Part shown: positions 8,677 to 19,743 of the stretch, piece by piece
Position numbering within the stretch: position 1 is the stretch's first letter
Layout of the letters: the number at the start of each line of letters is the position of its first letter
Source: Pararhizobium polonicum
GTDB lineage: Bacteria > Pseudomonadota > Alphaproteobacteria > Rhizobiales > Rhizobiaceae
Assembly (NCBI RefSeq): GCF_001687365.1
Contig: NZ_LGLV01000011.1
Location: 210,855 to 274,854 of the forward strand
Reading direction: 5' to 3'
Length of the DNA stretch: 64,000 nt
Program-made: the position numbers and the translations under genes
Notes under the pieces: model-generated
The model's input: the letters and a program-made list of their open reading frames with translations, nothing else
What the model was told of the DNA's origin: nothing
Database searches by the model: none

Positions 8677-9803
8677 CCGAGACGTTTCAGTTCAACATTC
8701 AGGCAACCGACGGCAAGGCGCGCCGGGGCACGGTATCGATGCCGCGCGGAGAGATCCGCACGCCGGCCTTCATGCCGGTCGGAACCGTCGGCACGGTCAA
8801 GGCGATGTATCTCGATCAGGTGCGAGACCTCGGCGCCGACATCATCCTCGGCAATACCTATCACCTGATGCTGCGTCCCGGCCCGGAGCGTGTCGCACGG
8901 CTGGGCGGCCTGCACGAACTGATCCGCTGGCCCTATCCGATCCTCACCGACAGCGGCGGCTTTCAGGTCATGTCGCTGGCCGGCCTGCGCAAGCTCGATG
9001 AGAAGGGCGTGACCTTCAAGAGCCATGTCGACGGCGCCTTGCATCACATGTCGCCGGAGCGCTCCATCGAAATCCAGGGCATGCTCGACAGCGATATCCA
9101 GATGCAGCTCGACGAATGTGTAAGACTTCCGGCGGAAGCCACTGATATTGAACGCGCAATGGAGATGTCACTGCGCTGGGCCGATCGCTGCAAGACGGCT
9201 TTCGGCGATCAGCCGGGCAAAGCCATGTTCGGTATCGTCCAGGGCGGCGACGTTCCGGCGTTGCGTGTCCGCTCCGCACAGGCATTGTCGTCGCTTGACC
9301 TCAAGGGCTATGCCATCGGCGGCCTCGCTGTCGGCGAGCCGCAGGCGGTGATGCTTGATATGCTCGACATCACGTGCCCGGAATTGCCCGTCGAAAAGCC
9401 GCGCTACCTGATGGGCGTCGGCACGCCGGACGATATCCTGAAATCCGTGGCGCGCGGCATCGACATGTTCGATTGCGTCATGCCGACCCGGGCGGGCCGT
9501 CACGGTCTTGCCTTCACCCGGCGCGGCCGTGTCAACCTACGCAATGCCCGCCATGCCGAGGATACCCGCCCGCTGGACGATCAGTCGTCATGCCCGGCCG
9601 CCCGCGACTACTCGCGCGCCTATCTGCATCATCTCGTCCGCGCGGACGAGAGCCTGGGGGGCATGCTGCTGACCTGGAACAATCTCGCCTATTATCAGGA
9701 CCTGATGGCCGGCATCCGCAAGGCGATCGAAGAGGGCCGCTACGCTGCCTTCATGGAGGAGACCCAGGAGATGTGGCGTCAGGGCGACCTGGCGCCGCTG
9801 TGA
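8673..9803 (+). CDS. tgt: tRNA-guanine transglycosylase
   Basis: Tgt exchanges guanine-34 of tRNAs with GUN anticodons for preQ1, the substrate of QueA. The 376-residue protein shows the nucleophile region [19 protein letters not shown] near the N-terminus and the second catalytic region [13 protein letters not shown]. The usual Zn-binding cysteines of the C-terminal region are only partly evident ([20 protein letters not shown]). It is translationally coupled to queA. Confidence 0.96.
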   Translation: MTETFQFNIQATDGKARRGTVSMPRGEIRTPAFMPVGTVGTVKAMYLDQVRDLGADIILGNTYHLMLRPGPERVARLGGLHELIRWPYPILTDSGGFQVMSLAGLRKLDEKGVTFKSHVDGALHHMSPERSIEIQGMLDSDIQMQLDECVRLPAEATDIERAMEMSLRWADRCKTAFGDQPGKAMFGIVQGGDVPALRVRSAQALSSLDLKGYAIGGLAVGEPQAVMLDMLDITCPELPVEKPRYLMGVGTPDDILKSVARGIDMFDCVMPTRAGRHGLAFTRRGRVNLRNARHAEDTRPLDDQSSCPAARDYSRAYLHHLVRADESLGGMLLTWNNLAYYQDLMAGIRKAIEEGRYAAFMEETQEMWRQGDLAPL

Positions 9804-9815
9804 GCGGGTTTCCGA

Positions 9816-10241
9816 TCAGATTTCAGGGCCGGGGGCCTGCTGCAGCATCTGCACACCGTTGATCTTGTAGGAGCCGTCCGGCTGCTTGACGAGGAAATAC
9901 AGCGCCGTCCAGTCCTTGCCATCCGGCCCCGAGATCAACACTTCCTGCACCACCGTGCCGCCGTCGACCTTGCTGCGCCCGAAGGCGAAATTGCCGGGCC
10001 GGTAGACCGGCGTGTAACTGCGTTTGACCATGTCGAAGAAGATGCTTTTGTCGGGAAACTTGCCCTTGATCTGCGGCGAGGCAAAGGAATAGGCGGTCTC
10101 CGCGTCGTCGTTGAGAAACGCCTCGATCTGGTTCTGGATGATCGTTTGCGCCGTATCCACCGGTTCTGCTGCAAACAGCTGGTGCGTGGGAAATATCAAC
10201 AGTGCAATAATGCATGCGCAGGCTCTCAGCGTCCGGATCAT
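9816..10241 (-). CDS. Exported DUF4864 family protein
   Basis: 141 residues with a signal peptide (ACACIIALLIFPTHQLFA, cleavage near AAE). The mature part follows the DUF4864 pattern: an IIQNQIEAFLNDDAETAYSFASP start, then SYTPVYRP and a C-terminal beta segment ending KINGVQMLQ. These are NTF2-like periplasmic proteins without known function. It converges on tgt, 12 bases away. Confidence 0.82.
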   Translation of the reverse strand: MIRTLRACACIIALLIFPTHQLFAAEPVDTAQTIIQNQIEAFLNDDAETAYSFASPQIKGKFPDKSIFFDMVKRSYTPVYRPGNFAFGRSKVDGGTVVQEVLISGPDGKDWTALYFLVKQPDGSYKINGVQMLQQAPGPEI

Positions 10242-10440
10242 TGGCCCCGTCTCCTTGCTGACAATCAGGATGGATCAGATACGTCGACCGAATGCAGATG
10301 GTTTCGCGGCAGGTTTTTCAGCTTTTGATGTGAATTTATAATTACACATATATTTCAGCGTATTGATTGATCTTCTTAAACTGAAAAATAATTTACGAAT
10401 TGTTCGATGTGTCTAATTTACGCGCGGACGCGCGCCAGGT

Positions 10441-11727
10441 TCAGATACCCAGCCGGTCTTTCATCCGCCCCCAGAGCATGGCGGAATGCACGCCGACGGG
10501 CCAGAACGCATGGAAGCGCATCGGCTTGATGCCGGTCACAGGCAGGTCGATCCGGGCGGATTGTCCATCCACCAGACGCCCGGCCAGCTGCTTGCCCATG
10601 GTGGTCGCCAGCGCCACGCCACGGCCATTGCAGCCCAGATAGATCAATGCGTCGTCACTGGGCGCGTGCAGATGGGGCAGGTGGTCCGGCGTGATCGCCA
10701 GCTGGCCATTCCAGGCGTGCGTCCAGCGGATTCCCTTCAAGGACGGCCAGAGACTTTCGGCATAGCGCTTCAGATAATCGAGCGGGGCCGTCTGCGCGCC
10801 AAGCGCCCGCTGCGGCCCACGTCCGCCCATCAGCAGCCGGTTCTGTTTGTCGAGACGATAGTAGACGGTGATATGTCCGCTTTCGTAGAGCACCGGACGA
10901 TGCGGCAGAATCTGCGCCGCCAGCTCGTCGGGCAGGGGGTCGGTTGCGACGATGGAGCTATAGACAGGAACCAGAGATTGCCTCAAGTGAGGCCACAGCC
11001 CATCGGCATAGGCATTTGTAACAACAAGCAATTTATCCGCTCTGACTGTTGCCCTCTCCATGCGCAAGAACCACTTTCCCGATTGCTTTCGGGCAGACAG
11101 AACGCGGCTGTCGCCATGGATCGCTGCGCCGGCTTTCTGCGCTGCGGCAGTCAGGCCGCGCGCATAGTTCAGCGGATGCAGATCGCCGCCGCGCGGATCA
11201 AGCAAGGCTGCCGGATAACGGCCGGTGCCTGTCGCCATATGCGTTTCCTTCATATCGAGGAGCCGCGTCGGCATGCCATGCGCTGCGCATTGGGCTGCGG
11301 TGGCGCTGACGGCATTGACGGTCAGCGCGTTCGTTGCCGCGCGCAGCGTGCCGGTCTGGCGCGCATCGCAATCGATCTCCAGCCGGCGAATGAGATCGAA
11401 GGTGAAATCCGGCGCACCCCAGGCCATGCCGATCATGCGGCGGCCGAGATCGTCTCCGAACCGCGCAAGCAGCTCATCGGGATTGAATTTGAGCCCGGGA
11501 TTGACCTGGCCGCCATTGCGCCCTGACGCTCCCCATCCGGGCTCGTTGGCTTCCAGCACGCAGACATCGACGCCCATCTCAGCCAGATGCAAAGCGGCGG
11601 ACAGTCCGGCAAAACCGGCGCCAACGATCGCCACCGATACCGTCCGGTCGCCGTCAAGCGGTGGAGCCGGTGGCGCGGCAATCGCGGTTTCTGCATAGAG
11701 GCTGGCGGGCAAGGGGGCTGCGGGCAT
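10441..11727 (-). CDS. FAD-dependent oxidoreductase, PuuB/OrdL-like
   Basis: 428 residues of the DAO (glycine oxidase) fold. After a 25-residue Pro/Ala-rich lead comes the dinucleotide-binding motif VAIVGAGFAGLSAALHL with Glu at the end of the second strand (CVLEANEPGWG). The next segment, GASGRNGGQVNPGLK, is typical of gamma-glutamylputrescine oxidases, which oxidise an amine to an aldehyde with O2. The C-terminus has YLGCNGRGVALATTMG, the FAD-binding end of the fold. The substrate cannot be read from sequence. A perfect 14-bp palindrome (11741-11754) sits just upstream of the start. Confidence 0.82.
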   Translation of the reverse strand: MPAAPLPASLYAETAIAAPPAPPLDGDRTVSVAIVGAGFAGLSAALHLAEMGVDVCVLEANEPGWGASGRNGGQVNPGLKFNPDELLARFGDDLGRRMIGMAWGAPDFTFDLIRRLEIDCDARQTGTLRAATNALTVNAVSATAAQCAAHGMPTRLLDMKETHMATGTGRYPAALLDPRGGDLHPLNYARGLTAAAQKAGAAIHGDSRVLSARKQSGKWFLRMERATVRADKLLVVTNAYADGLWPHLRQSLVPVYSSIVATDPLPDELAAQILPHRPVLYESGHITVYYRLDKQNRLLMGGRGPQRALGAQTAPLDYLKRYAESLWPSLKGIRWTHAWNGQLAITPDHLPHLHAPSDDALIYLGCNGRGVALATTMGKQLAGRLVDGQSARIDLPVTGIKPMRFHAFWPVGVHSAMLWGRMKDRLGI

Positions 11728-11740
11728 GCTGTGCCTTCAT

Positions 11741-11754
11741 CGGTATCGATACCG
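11741..11754. promoter_or_regulatory. 14-bp perfect palindrome upstream of the PuuB-like gene
   Basis: CGGTATCGATACCG, centred about 20 bases upstream of the ATG of the oxidase gene, within its probable leader. It could be a dimeric-repressor operator. No regulator gene is adjacent, and chance palindromes of this length do occur, so confidence is low. Confidence 0.3.
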
Positions 11755-12004
11755 CATTCTGCACGGCGGATGTTATTTGAGAAGGAGAAAGCAGCGATCC
11801 GGTCAACGAATCCATTGGCATGTCGCACTTGGAAATAGAATGTACCCCGGTTACAGACATTGATCACATAAGATAGATTATGGAACAATCCGATATGCAA
11901 ACAACGCCTGAAACCCCATATCGATCCGCTCTCGCGCTTGACCTGCGCTATGCCCCGGGCTTAATCCGATGCCAGTTTAAACCGTCAGCGAAAGACCGGA
12001 CCCG

Positions 12005-12958
12005 ATGAGCGATTTGCGCCTTCTTTCAGATGCTTTCATTCCCGAATTGCCGGGCCGTTACAATGGCAAGGTTCGCGAGAACTACGATCTGCCGGATGGC
12101 AACCGGATCATCATCGCCACGGACCGGCTGAGCGCCTTTGACGTCATCCTGACTGCGATCCCGTTCAAGGGCCAGGTGCTGACGCAGACGGCCCGATACT
12201 GGTTCGAGGAAACGGCCGATATCTGCCCGAACCACGTGGTTTCCTATCCCGATCCCAACGTCGTCATCGGAACGCGGCTCGACATCCTGCCGGTGGAAGT
12301 CGTCGTGCGCGGTTATCTCGCCGGCACGACCAGCACGTCGATCCTGACCAAATACCGGAATGGCGAACGCGCCATGTACGGCATCACCTTGCCGGACGGC
12401 CTGAAAGACAACGAGAAGCTTCCCGAGCCGATCATCACGCCAACCAGCAAGGCCTTCGACGGCGGCCATGACGAGCCGCTCTCGGCCGACGAGATACTCT
12501 CTCAAAAACTTCTGACGCCGGAACAATGGGAAACGGTATCCCGCTATGCTCTGGCGCTGTTCGCACGCGGCCAGCAGCGCGCCGCCGAACGCGGCCTGAT
12601 TCTCGTCGATACCAAATACGAATTCGGCACCGACAAGGACGGTCGCATCGTGCTGGCCGACGAGATCCACACGCCGGACAGCAGCCGTTACTGGATCGCA
12701 GAGAGCTACGAGAAAAGCTTTGCCTCCGGCGCACGGCCAAAAAGCTTCGACAAGGATTTTGTCCGCGCCTGGGTGAGCGAGCGCTGCGATCCCTACAAGG
12801 ACCCGATCCCGGAAATTCCGGCTGAACTCGTCGAGCAGACCTCGAAGGTCTATATCGAGGCCTTCGAGACGATTACCGGCAAGCGTTTTGTCGCCGATCT
12901 GTCCGGTGCCACCGTTCTCGATCGTATTCGGGGCAATCTGCGGCCCTATTTCAGCTGA
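12005..12958 (+). CDS. purC: Phosphoribosylaminoimidazole-succinocarboxamide synthase
   Basis: It joins CAIR and aspartate with ATP to form SAICAR in purine synthesis. 317 residues of the long (yeast ADE1-like) type. Family segments visible: KVRENYDL near residue 25, [23 protein letters not shown], and [12 protein letters not shown] separate purC of this form is common in rhizobia in addition to a short one elsewhere. It converges on the MBL hydrolase gene with an eight-base overlap. Confidence 0.94.
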   Translation: MSDLRLLSDAFIPELPGRYNGKVRENYDLPDGNRIIIATDRLSAFDVILTAIPFKGQVLTQTARYWFEETADICPNHVVSYPDPNVVIGTRLDILPVEVVVRGYLAGTTSTSILTKYRNGERAMYGITLPDGLKDNEKLPEPIITPTSKAFDGGHDEPLSADEILSQKLLTPEQWETVSRYALALFARGQQRAAERGLILVDTKYEFGTDKDGRIVLADEIHTPDSSRYWIAESYEKSFASGARPKSFDKDFVRAWVSERCDPYKDPIPEIPAELVEQTSKVYIEAFETITGKRFVADLSGATVLDRIRGNLRPYFS

Positions 12959-13766
12959 TCTCGAATTCCAGCCGCATGCCGTCATAGGCCGGCTGGATAT
13001 GATCCGGCGTCTCGCGCATGACCGTGTCATAGTCGAGCGGCACATGCATATGCGTCAGCACCGCGCGCCTGGGCGAAAGGCGCGCGATCCAGCCGAGCGA
13101 TTGCTCCATCGAGAGATGGCTCGGATGGAACGTGTATTGCAGCGTGTCGATGACCAGCATGTCCAGGCCCATCAGCTTGCCGACGGTCTCGTCCGGAAAA
13201 TCGCTGACATCGCTGCAATAGGCAAAATCGCCGATGCGGAATCCCATCGACATGATGCTGCCGTGGCGCTGAAGCAGCGGCTGGAACGGGATCGTGCCGC
13301 CGGCGCCGGTGATGCCGATCGGCGCAAGCGACGGGTCGATGATTTTGGGCTCGACGATCGGCGGATAGCTGCTGCCTGCCGGCGTCTCCATGCAATAGCC
13401 AAACCCTTCCCGGATGCGCTCCATCGTCAGGGCATCGGCCCAGATCGGCGTGCGCTTGCCGCTGTAATGGACGTATCCGCGCAGGTCGTCGATGCCGTGG
13501 ATATGATCGGCATGCGGATGCGAATAGAAGACGGCGTCGATGTTCTGGACTTTGGCGGCGATCATCTGCTCGCGAAAATCCGGTCCGGTATCGATGACCA
13601 CGGTTGTCGTGCCGCCGTCGGCGCCGATCTGCTGGATCAGCAACGCGGCGCGGCTACGGCGGTTTTTCGGATTGTTCGGGTCGCAGGCGCCCCAGTCGCC
13701 ATTGATGCGCGGCACGCCCGGAGACGAGCCGCAGCCGAGAATGGTGAAGACCCGCCTCACCGCCAT
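12951..13766 (-). CDS. MBL-fold metal-dependent hydrolase, PhnP-like
   Basis: 272 residues. The metallo-beta-lactamase Zn motif HPHADH is in [18 protein letters not shown]; further ligands are in YCSDVSDFP and THMHVPLDY. PhnP-type enzymes hydrolyse cyclic phosphodiesters, but without phn neighbours the substrate is open. The frame extends upstream inside tatD, but ATG 13766 ([13 protein letters not shown]) is the natural start: it lies one base after the tatD stop, so the two genes are coupled. Confidence 0.88.
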   Translation of the reverse strand: MAVRRVFTILGCGSSPGVPRINGDWGACDPNNPKNRRSRAALLIQQIGADGGTTTVVIDTGPDFREQMIAAKVQNIDAVFYSHPHADHIHGIDDLRGYVHYSGKRTPIWADALTMERIREGFGYCMETPAGSSYPPIVEPKIIDPSLAPIGITGAGGTIPFQPLLQRHGSIMSMGFRIGDFAYCSDVSDFPDETVGKLMGLDMLVIDTLQYTFHPSHLSMEQSLGWIARLSPRRAVLTHMHVPLDYDTVMRETPDHIQPAYDGMRLEFEIS

Positions 13767-13767
13767 C

Positions 13768-14547
13768 TCAGAGTCTCGGCATTTTAGAAAAGACGCGGAA
13801 AGCATTGTCGGTGGTGATCGCCGCAATCTCGTCCGTCGAAACCCCGATCGTCTCGGCCAGAACCTGCGCCGTGTGCGCCACATAAGCGGGCTCGTTGCGC
13901 TTGCCCCGGAACGGCTTTGGCGCCAGGTACGGCGCATCCGTTTCGACGATCATCCGCTCATGCGGAACCGTCTTGGCGATATCGCGCAATTCTGCCGATT
14001 TCGGAAAGGTCAGGATGCCGGAAAAGGAAATGTAACCGCCGAGCGCGACGCCGACTTTTGCCAGCTCCGGACCGGATGAAAAGCAATGCAGCAGGAAAGG
14101 GAAGGCCCCCTTCCCTGTTTCCTCGGTCAGGATATCGGCCATGTCCTCGTCGGCCGAACGGCTGTGGATCACCAGCGGCAACTGTGTTTCGCGCGCAGCC
14201 GCGATATGACGGCGCAGCCCGATTGCCTGTGCATCGCGCGGCGCGTTGTCGTAGAAATAATCGAGCCCGGCTTCGCCGATGGCGACCACCTTCGGATGCG
14301 CCGACAGGCGCACCAGATCGGCGGTCTCGATATCCAGCTCCTCGTCGGCATTGTGCGGATGCGTGCCGACCGAACAGAACACGTTGGCATAGGTTTCTGC
14401 AATGGCAAGGATCGTGTCGAATTTCTTCACGCGCGTCGAGATGGTGATCATCTGGCCGACGCCGGCCAGCCGGGCGCGCTCAATGATCGCGTCGCGCTCG
14501 GCGTCGAAATCCGGAAAATCCAGATGGCAATGGGTATCGATCAGCAT
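13768..14547 (-). CDS. tatD: TatD family metal-dependent hydrolase
   Basis: 259 residues, TIM-barrel amidohydrolase fold. Metal ligands: N-terminal DTHCHLDF, the Glu in IGEAGLDYF, His in VIHSR and LLHCFSSG, and Asp in VETDAPYL. TatD-type proteins are Mg-dependent DNases and may also edit or quality-control nucleic acids. It lies 11 bases downstream of metG, an order common across proteobacteria. Confidence 0.93.
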   Translation of the reverse strand: MLIDTHCHLDFPDFDAERDAIIERARLAGVGQMITISTRVKKFDTILAIAETYANVFCSVGTHPHNADEELDIETADLVRLSAHPKVVAIGEAGLDYFYDNAPRDAQAIGLRRHIAAARETQLPLVIHSRSADEDMADILTEETGKGAFPFLLHCFSSGPELAKVGVALGGYISFSGILTFPKSAELRDIAKTVPHERMIVETDAPYLAPKPFRGKRNEPAYVAHTAQVLAETIGVSTDEIAAITTDNAFRVFSKMPRL

Positions 14548-14558
14548 CCCGTTGTCCT

Positions 14559-16109
14559 TTAAGCTTCCGGCGCGACGTAGCGCGGGAAGACCGGCTTGGG
14601 CGCTTCCAGCGCCGTTCCGGCAACCAGACGTCCGGCTTCGCCGAGCGAGGCGAAATCGCGCTTGTCAGCCGGAATGGCCACGAGGTCGAGCAGCTTGCCA
14701 GCCGATTCCGGCATGAACGGCTGCAGCAGAATGGCAATCTGGCGCACCACATCGGCCGTGACATACAGCACGGTCGCCATACGCGCCGGATCGGTCTTCT
14801 TCAGCGCCCAGGGCTCCTGACCGGCAAAATAGCGGTCGGCTTCGGACACGACGGCGATGATGGCGGTCAGCGCCCGGTGGATCATCAGCGCGTTCATGTC
14901 ATCGCGCGTCGAGGCATGCAGCGCATCGGCAGCCGCCAGCATTGCCTTGTCCTCATCGGTCAGAGGGCCGCATTCGGGGATCTGCCCGTCGCAGTTCTTG
15001 ACGATCATCGACAGCGAGCGGCTGGCAAGGTTGCCGATGCCGTTGGCGAGGTCGGAGTTGATGCGGGTCGCAATCCCTTCCTCGCTGTAGCTGCCGTCCT
15101 GGCCGAAGGAGACTTCGCGCAGGAAGAAATAGCGGATCGGATCGAGACCGAAATGCTCGACCAGATTGAAGGGATCGACGACGTTGCCGAGCGACTTCGA
15201 CATCTTCTCGCCCTTGTTGAGCAGGAAGCCGTGCGCAAACACCTTTTTCGGCAGCGGCAGGCCGGCCGACATCAGGAAGGCGGGCCAGTAGACCGCGTGG
15301 AAGCGGATGATGTCCTTGCCGATCATGTGGATATTGGCAGGCCAGAATTTCGCCCGCGGGCCATTTGGATCGGTCAGATAGCCGGTCGCGGTGATGTAGT
15401 TGGTCAGCGCATCGACCCAGACATACATGACATGGCCGGGATCGTTGGGAACCGGAATGCCCCAGTCGAAGGTCGTGCGCGACATCGAGAGGTCCTTGAG
15501 GCCGGATTTCACGAAGGAGATCACCTCGTTGCGGCGCTCGGCCGGACCGATGAAGTCCGGATTGTCCTCATAGTGCTTCAGGAGCCTGTCCTGATAGGCC
15601 GACAGCTTGAAGAAGTAGCTCGCCTCTTCCACCCATTCGACCGGCGAGCCTTGAGGTCCATAGCGCACGCCATCGGCGCGTAGCTCGGTCTCGCCTTCCT
15701 GATAGTAGGCCTCGTCGCGCACGGAGTACCAGCCGGAATAGCTGTCCTTGTAGAGGTCGCCCGCGTCGCCCATCCGGTTCCAGATGACCTTCACTGCCTC
15801 ATGGTGGCGCGCTTCCGTCGTGCGGATGAAATCGTCGTTGGAGGCATTGAGCAGAACGGCCATCTTCTGGAATTCTGCCGAGTTGCGGTCGGCCAGTTCC
15901 TGCGGAGAAATGCCCTCCTTGCGGGCCGTCTGCTGCATCTTCTGGCCGTGTTCGTCGGTCCCCGTCAGAAACAGGACCTCGCGCCCCTCCAGCCGCTGGT
16001 AGCGCGCCATCGCATCGGTCGCAATCAGCTCGTAGGCATGGCCGATATGCGGCTTGCCGTTCGGATAGGAGATCGCGGTGGTGATGTAAAACGGAGACGT
16101 ATCGGTCAT
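14559..16109 (-). CDS. metG: Methionyl-tRNA synthetase
   Basis: 516 residues. The class I signatures are HIGH ([10 protein letters not shown], about residue 20) and KMSKS ([11 protein letters not shown], about residue 305). It charges tRNA-Met. There is no C-terminal EMAP-like tRNA-binding domain, and no Zn-knuckle cysteine set is visible in the connective peptide, as in the short MetG form. First gene of a metG-tatD-MBL run on the minus strand. Confidence 0.96.
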   Translation of the reverse strand: MTDTSPFYITTAISYPNGKPHIGHAYELIATDAMARYQRLEGREVLFLTGTDEHGQKMQQTARKEGISPQELADRNSAEFQKMAVLLNASNDDFIRTTEARHHEAVKVIWNRMGDAGDLYKDSYSGWYSVRDEAYYQEGETELRADGVRYGPQGSPVEWVEEASYFFKLSAYQDRLLKHYEDNPDFIGPAERRNEVISFVKSGLKDLSMSRTTFDWGIPVPNDPGHVMYVWVDALTNYITATGYLTDPNGPRAKFWPANIHMIGKDIIRFHAVYWPAFLMSAGLPLPKKVFAHGFLLNKGEKMSKSLGNVVDPFNLVEHFGLDPIRYFFLREVSFGQDGSYSEEGIATRINSDLANGIGNLASRSLSMIVKNCDGQIPECGPLTDEDKAMLAAADALHASTRDDMNALMIHRALTAIIAVVSEADRYFAGQEPWALKKTDPARMATVLYVTADVVRQIAILLQPFMPESAGKLLDLVAIPADKRDFASLGEAGRLVAGTALEAPKPVFPRYVAPEA

Positions 16110-16325
16110 GATCGGGTTTCGGCCTATATTGATCTTTTGCGGTCTGATCTTTTTGGTGTCTGGCTATTAGCGCATCCGATGGCGGGATGAAACAGTGTGC
16201 CCTCAAGAAAAGCGGCCGCATTCGGCAAACGGCCCGTCCTGGATGGAGCCTGCACAACACCCGAGCCTCTTGACAAAGAGTGCTACGGGCAGGAACATTA
16301 AGTGAACGAAATAAGGATTCCAACC

Positions 16326-16643
16326 ATGCTGAAACAGCTCGGCGAGGCATTCTCCCGCGCATCCACGGCCTATGCCGAAACGCACCGGATCGAGCGCGAC
16401 AGGGATTGGTTTGTCCTCAAGATGCATGAGGAGCTGGGCGAACTCACCCAGATCTGGAACAAGCTGACCGGCCGTGGCCGCCTCAAAGGACAGTCGCAGG
16501 CGGACCTGCATCACCTGCTTTCCGACGAAACGGCCGATCTGCTCGGCCATGTCCTGCTCTTTGCCGAACAGAACGATATCGATCTTGCGGCTGCGATCGA
16601 GCGCAAGTGGAAATTCAGGCCATCGATCGGGACGCCGCTCTGA
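16326..16643 (+). CDS. MazG-like nucleotide pyrophosphohydrolase-related protein
   Basis: About 105 residues. The helical segment KMHEELGELTQIWNKL followed by DETADLLGHVLLFAEQ has the E-x-x-E ... E-x-x-D spacing of all-alpha NTP pyrophosphatases (MazG/dUTPase-like), which cleave (d)NTPs to monophosphates. The ATG at 16326 has AAGGA nine bases upstream; a GTG at 16302 with AGGA is an alternative start. Its end overlaps the holB 3' end by 29 bases on the opposite strand. Confidence 0.7.
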   Translation: MLKQLGEAFSRASTAYAETHRIERDRDWFVLKMHEELGELTQIWNKLTGRGRLKGQSQADLHHLLSDETADLLGHVLLFAEQNDIDLAAAIERKWKFRPSIGTPL

Positions 16644-17658
16644 GGTCGTCGAGAATCATCAGGACCGTCTGCTTGCGATCGAGATTATAGCCTTGCGCCA
16701 CGGAAATACGCTCGGTGACGCCGCTTGAAAGACGTGCAAACCTGTCGGCCCGGTCGATCTCGCCGGTGCGCGCGGCTTTGCGGGCCTCGTCCATCACGTA
16801 GCCCGTAACGAGTGCGACGAAGAATTCGAAGATGGTTTCGCTGTCTTTCCCCGCCAGAACCTCGGCGAGCTTGTGCATGTCCTTGCGGATACCCGGTTCC
16901 TGTCCGGAGAGAATCGCCTCGAAGGCGGTCATGATGTCGAGACCGCCATAATTGATCAGCTTCAATGCTTCCGAAACGCTGCCATCCGCCGACGCCAGCA
17001 CTTTCTGTGTCTGGGGGCCGGACAGGTCGAAGCCGAGATGGGTCATGGCGTCCCGGAGTGCGCCCGGTGCCAGCGGCTTCAATTGCAGCGGCAGGCAGCG
17101 CGAGCGGATGGTCGGCAGGAGCTTGCCCGGCGCATGGGTCAATACCAGGAACAACGAGCGCTTCGGCGGTTCTTCCAGGATCTTCAGGATCGCGTTGGCG
17201 GCGTTGCGGTTGAGATCGTCGGCCGGGTCGACGATGACGATGCGCCAGTTGCCGGTCCCGGATGTCTGCGAAAAGAATTTCCCCGCCCGGCGCACCTCGT
17301 CGACGGTGATCGCGCTCTTGACCTTGCCGGTCTTCTCATCGACCGGCCGCGTCAGGTGCAGCAGGTTGTGGGAAGCGCCCGAGGCGATCTGCCGGCTGAC
17401 GATCGAATTTGGATCGGGATCGGCGATCTCTTCCGGTGCCTGCGCCGGATCTGGGTGCGACAGCACATGATTGGCAAAACGGAAGGCGAGCGTCGCCTTG
17501 CCGATGCCGGCCGGTCCCTCGATGAGGATGGCATGATGCCCCTTCCCCGAGCGGTAGCTCTGCGCCAGAAAATGTTCGGCCTCGGCATGGCCGAAGAGGC
17601 GCGTGTTTTCAGCCGGCGAGATGGCGCCTTCCAGAACGTCGAACCGGTCGGTGCTCAT
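16615..17658 (-). CDS. holB: DNA polymerase III subunit delta'
   Basis: 347 residues of an AAA+ clamp-loader subunit. The Walker A-like segment [13 protein letters not shown] is near residue 45, followed by [23 protein letters not shown], the conserved sensor and SRC-equivalent region with RSRC. It loads the beta clamp with gamma/tau and delta. It overlaps the upstream tmk by four bases, the usual tmk-holB pair. Confidence 0.93.
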   Translation of the reverse strand: MSTDRFDVLEGAISPAENTRLFGHAEAEHFLAQSYRSGKGHHAILIEGPAGIGKATLAFRFANHVLSHPDPAQAPEEIADPDPNSIVSRQIASGASHNLLHLTRPVDEKTGKVKSAITVDEVRRAGKFFSQTSGTGNWRIVIVDPADDLNRNAANAILKILEEPPKRSLFLVLTHAPGKLLPTIRSRCLPLQLKPLAPGALRDAMTHLGFDLSGPQTQKVLASADGSVSEALKLINYGGLDIMTAFEAILSGQEPGIRKDMHKLAEVLAGKDSETIFEFFVALVTGYVMDEARKAARTGEIDRADRFARLSSGVTERISVAQGYNLDRKQTVLMILDDLRAASRSMA

Positions 17659-18353
17659 CGTGTCGCTTCCGTGTCCGGCCCGCCCGCCAGTTCGGGCAAC
17701 AGCGGCTCGACGATCGCCAGCACGGCTGCCGCGATGTCGCTTGCCGCTGCCGTCGCATCGACCACATGGCAGCGCCCGGGATTGGTCGCGGCAATATCGA
17801 GAAAGGCCTCGCGGCGCTTTTCGTGGGTTTCGAGCTCTTCCTTTTCGAACCGGTCGAGCTCGGCCTCCTGGCCCTCCGGAAGTTCAATGGCGCTTGCCCG
17901 CCGCCGGACCCGCTCCAGCCCGACCGACGCGGGCAGATCGAAGACGATCGTGCAATCGGGAATGACGCCGTTGACCGCAACCCGCTCCAGCGCCTCGATG
18001 AAGGGCACTTCCAGATTGCCGGTAACGCCCTGGTAGACGCGCGACGAGTCCATGAACCGGTCACAGATGACGACCGCACCTTTGAGAAGTGCCGGCCGGA
18101 TGACCTCCTCGACATGATCGCTGCGGGCTGCGGCAAACAGGATTGCCTCCATGCGCACGCCGAAATCCTGAGCAGCACCCGAGAGCAGCACATGCCGCAC
18201 TGCCTCGGCCCCCGGCGAGCCGCCGGGCTCACGGGTCGTCAGAACCGTGCGTCCGCGTTCCCGCAAGGCATCGGCGAGCAGGCGAATCTGGGTGGACTTC
18301 CCTGCCCCCTCGCCGCCTTCGAATGTAACAAACACGCCTTTTCCGACTGACAC
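17655..18353 (-). CDS. tmk: Thymidylate kinase
   Basis: It phosphorylates dTMP to dTDP. The P-loop [12 protein letters not shown] is close to the N-terminus, then [11 protein letters not shown] and the DRF-type segment [18 protein letters not shown] at 18353 (VSVGKGVFV) gives 232 residues; an ATG at 18404 is in frame but would add an unconserved lead. The lid region around [16 protein letters not shown] contains basic residues. It overlaps holB by four bases. Confidence 0.94.
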   Translation of the reverse strand: MSVGKGVFVTFEGGEGAGKSTQIRLLADALRERGRTVLTTREPGGSPGAEAVRHVLLSGAAQDFGVRMEAILFAAARSDHVEEVIRPALLKGAVVICDRFMDSSRVYQGVTGNLEVPFIEALERVAVNGVIPDCTIVFDLPASVGLERVRRRASAIELPEGQEAELDRFEKEELETHEKRREAFLDIAATNPGRCHVVDATAAASDIAAAVLAIVEPLLPELAGGPDTEATR

Positions 18354-18521
18354 TCTTGTTTCCCGTCCGCCTATTTTCCGTATGCCCTGCCGTTTGCAAG
18401 GCACGTGACGCTCACCGCCGCCGTGCGCTGCACGCCCGCGTTTTTGCGAGCGTTGTCACGTAACCTGATGTTTGTTTAACCGATTGTGTTCGGCCGCGAA
18501 ACCGCTGGCGATGCCATTTCG

Positions 18522-19676
18522 TCAAAGCCAGAAGAACAGCAGCTCCTGCAGCGCGTCGAGCGCCCGGCTTGTCAACGAGCCCTCTCCGACCGCGGCGGCT
18601 GTTTCGACCGGAATTTCGCGTAAAAGCCGGTTGCCGCTCCATATTGTCAGCGTACCCGCCTTCACACCTGCCTCCACCGGCATCGCCAGCGGCCAGCGAT
18701 AAACCACCCTGGCGGACAGCCGGTCCGGATTGTTGACAGGCACGAGAACATCGACCGCCTCACGGGTGACCAGCGGCACATGCGAAGCGGCTCCGCCATA
18801 GACGCTGGCCTCGCCGACGGTATCGCCGGCCTCAAACAGCCGCTTTCGTTCAAAGGCCGTCATCGACCAGTCGAGTATCTTGCGCGTCTCCTCGATGCGC
18901 TCCTTGTCGCTGGCAAGGCCGCCGAGCGCCAGGAAAACCCGCCGGCCGTCCCTCTGCATGGTGGTGACGATGGAATAGCCGAACCCTTCCGCAAATCCCG
19001 TCGCAAAGCCATCGACGCCGATATTGGCCGATATCAGCGGAATGCGGTTTCTCTGGCGGATTTTGTTCCACTCGAATTCGGCTTGCGAATAATACCGGAA
19101 GAGATCGGGGTAACTCGTCTGGATATGCCGGGCGAGCAAAGCCATGTCGCGCATCGTGACGCTATTTGCCGGATCAGGCAGGCCGGTAGCATTGTGAAAG
19201 ACCGAGGCGGAAAGCCCGAGTTCACGGGCCCGGTCCGTCATCCGCTTGGCAAAGGCCTCCTCGCTGCCGGTCATGCCTTCGGCCAGAATGATGCAGGCAT
19301 CGTTGGCGAGCAGCACGGTGACGCCCTGGATGAGATCGGCAACAGGGACGCGCGATTTCAAAGCCGCAAACATCGTCGATGTTCCCGACGGGGCACCGCC
19401 GGTGCGCCAGGCATGTTCCGAAACGGGAAATTGCGTGTCGAGCGTCAGCTCGTTCCTGCCGATCGCATCGAACACGACTTCCATGGTCATCAGCTTGGCC
19501 AGCGATGCCGGCGGCACAGGCGCGTTTTCATCCTTGGAAAACAGAACCGTACCGGTGCCGGCGTCGATCAGGTAGGCCTGCTTCGCTTTGGTTTCAAAGG
19601 CTTGCGCCCGCGCCGCCAAGGGGGCGCAGGCGAGCAAAACAAGGGAGATGAAAACCGAGACCAGTCGTGTATGCAT
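18522..19676 (-). CDS. dacF: D-alanyl-D-alanine carboxypeptidase homologue (DacF-like) with altered motifs
   Basis: 384 residues with signal peptide (VFISLVLLACAPLAARAQA). The family trims the terminal D-Ala from peptidoglycan pentapeptides. The first motif SxxK is intact (S58-LA-K61). The second motif, normally SxN, reads L123-A124-N125, and the third, normally KTG, reads A225-T226-G227, so the Ser and Lys expected there are absent. The rest of the fold, including the C-terminal PBP5-type beta domain and an amphipathic tail (ALDALQELLFFWL), is preserved. ATG 19676 is chosen for GGAG six bases upstream and the signal peptide. I recall similar changes in other rhizobial homologues. It may be a weak enzyme or a binding protein. 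Confidence 0.85.
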   Translation of the reverse strand: MHTRLVSVFISLVLLACAPLAARAQAFETKAKQAYLIDAGTGTVLFSKDENAPVPPASLAKLMTMEVVFDAIGRNELTLDTQFPVSEHAWRTGGAPSGTSTMFAALKSRVPVADLIQGVTVLLANDACIILAEGMTGSEEAFAKRMTDRARELGLSASVFHNATGLPDPANSVTMRDMALLARHIQTSYPDLFRYYSQAEFEWNKIRQRNRIPLISANIGVDGFATGFAEGFGYSIVTTMQRDGRRVFLALGGLASDKERIEETRKILDWSMTAFERKRLFEAGDTVGEASVYGGAASHVPLVTREAVDVLVPVNNPDRLSARVVYRWPLAMPVEAGVKAGTLTIWSGNRLLREIPVETAAAVGEGSLTSRALDALQELLFFWL

Positions 19677-19743
19677 TCCAAACTCCGGTGACGTCTTCGG
19701 CAATAGCAGCCGGTCTACCGGGGATCAATCGCTAAGGCTGGGA

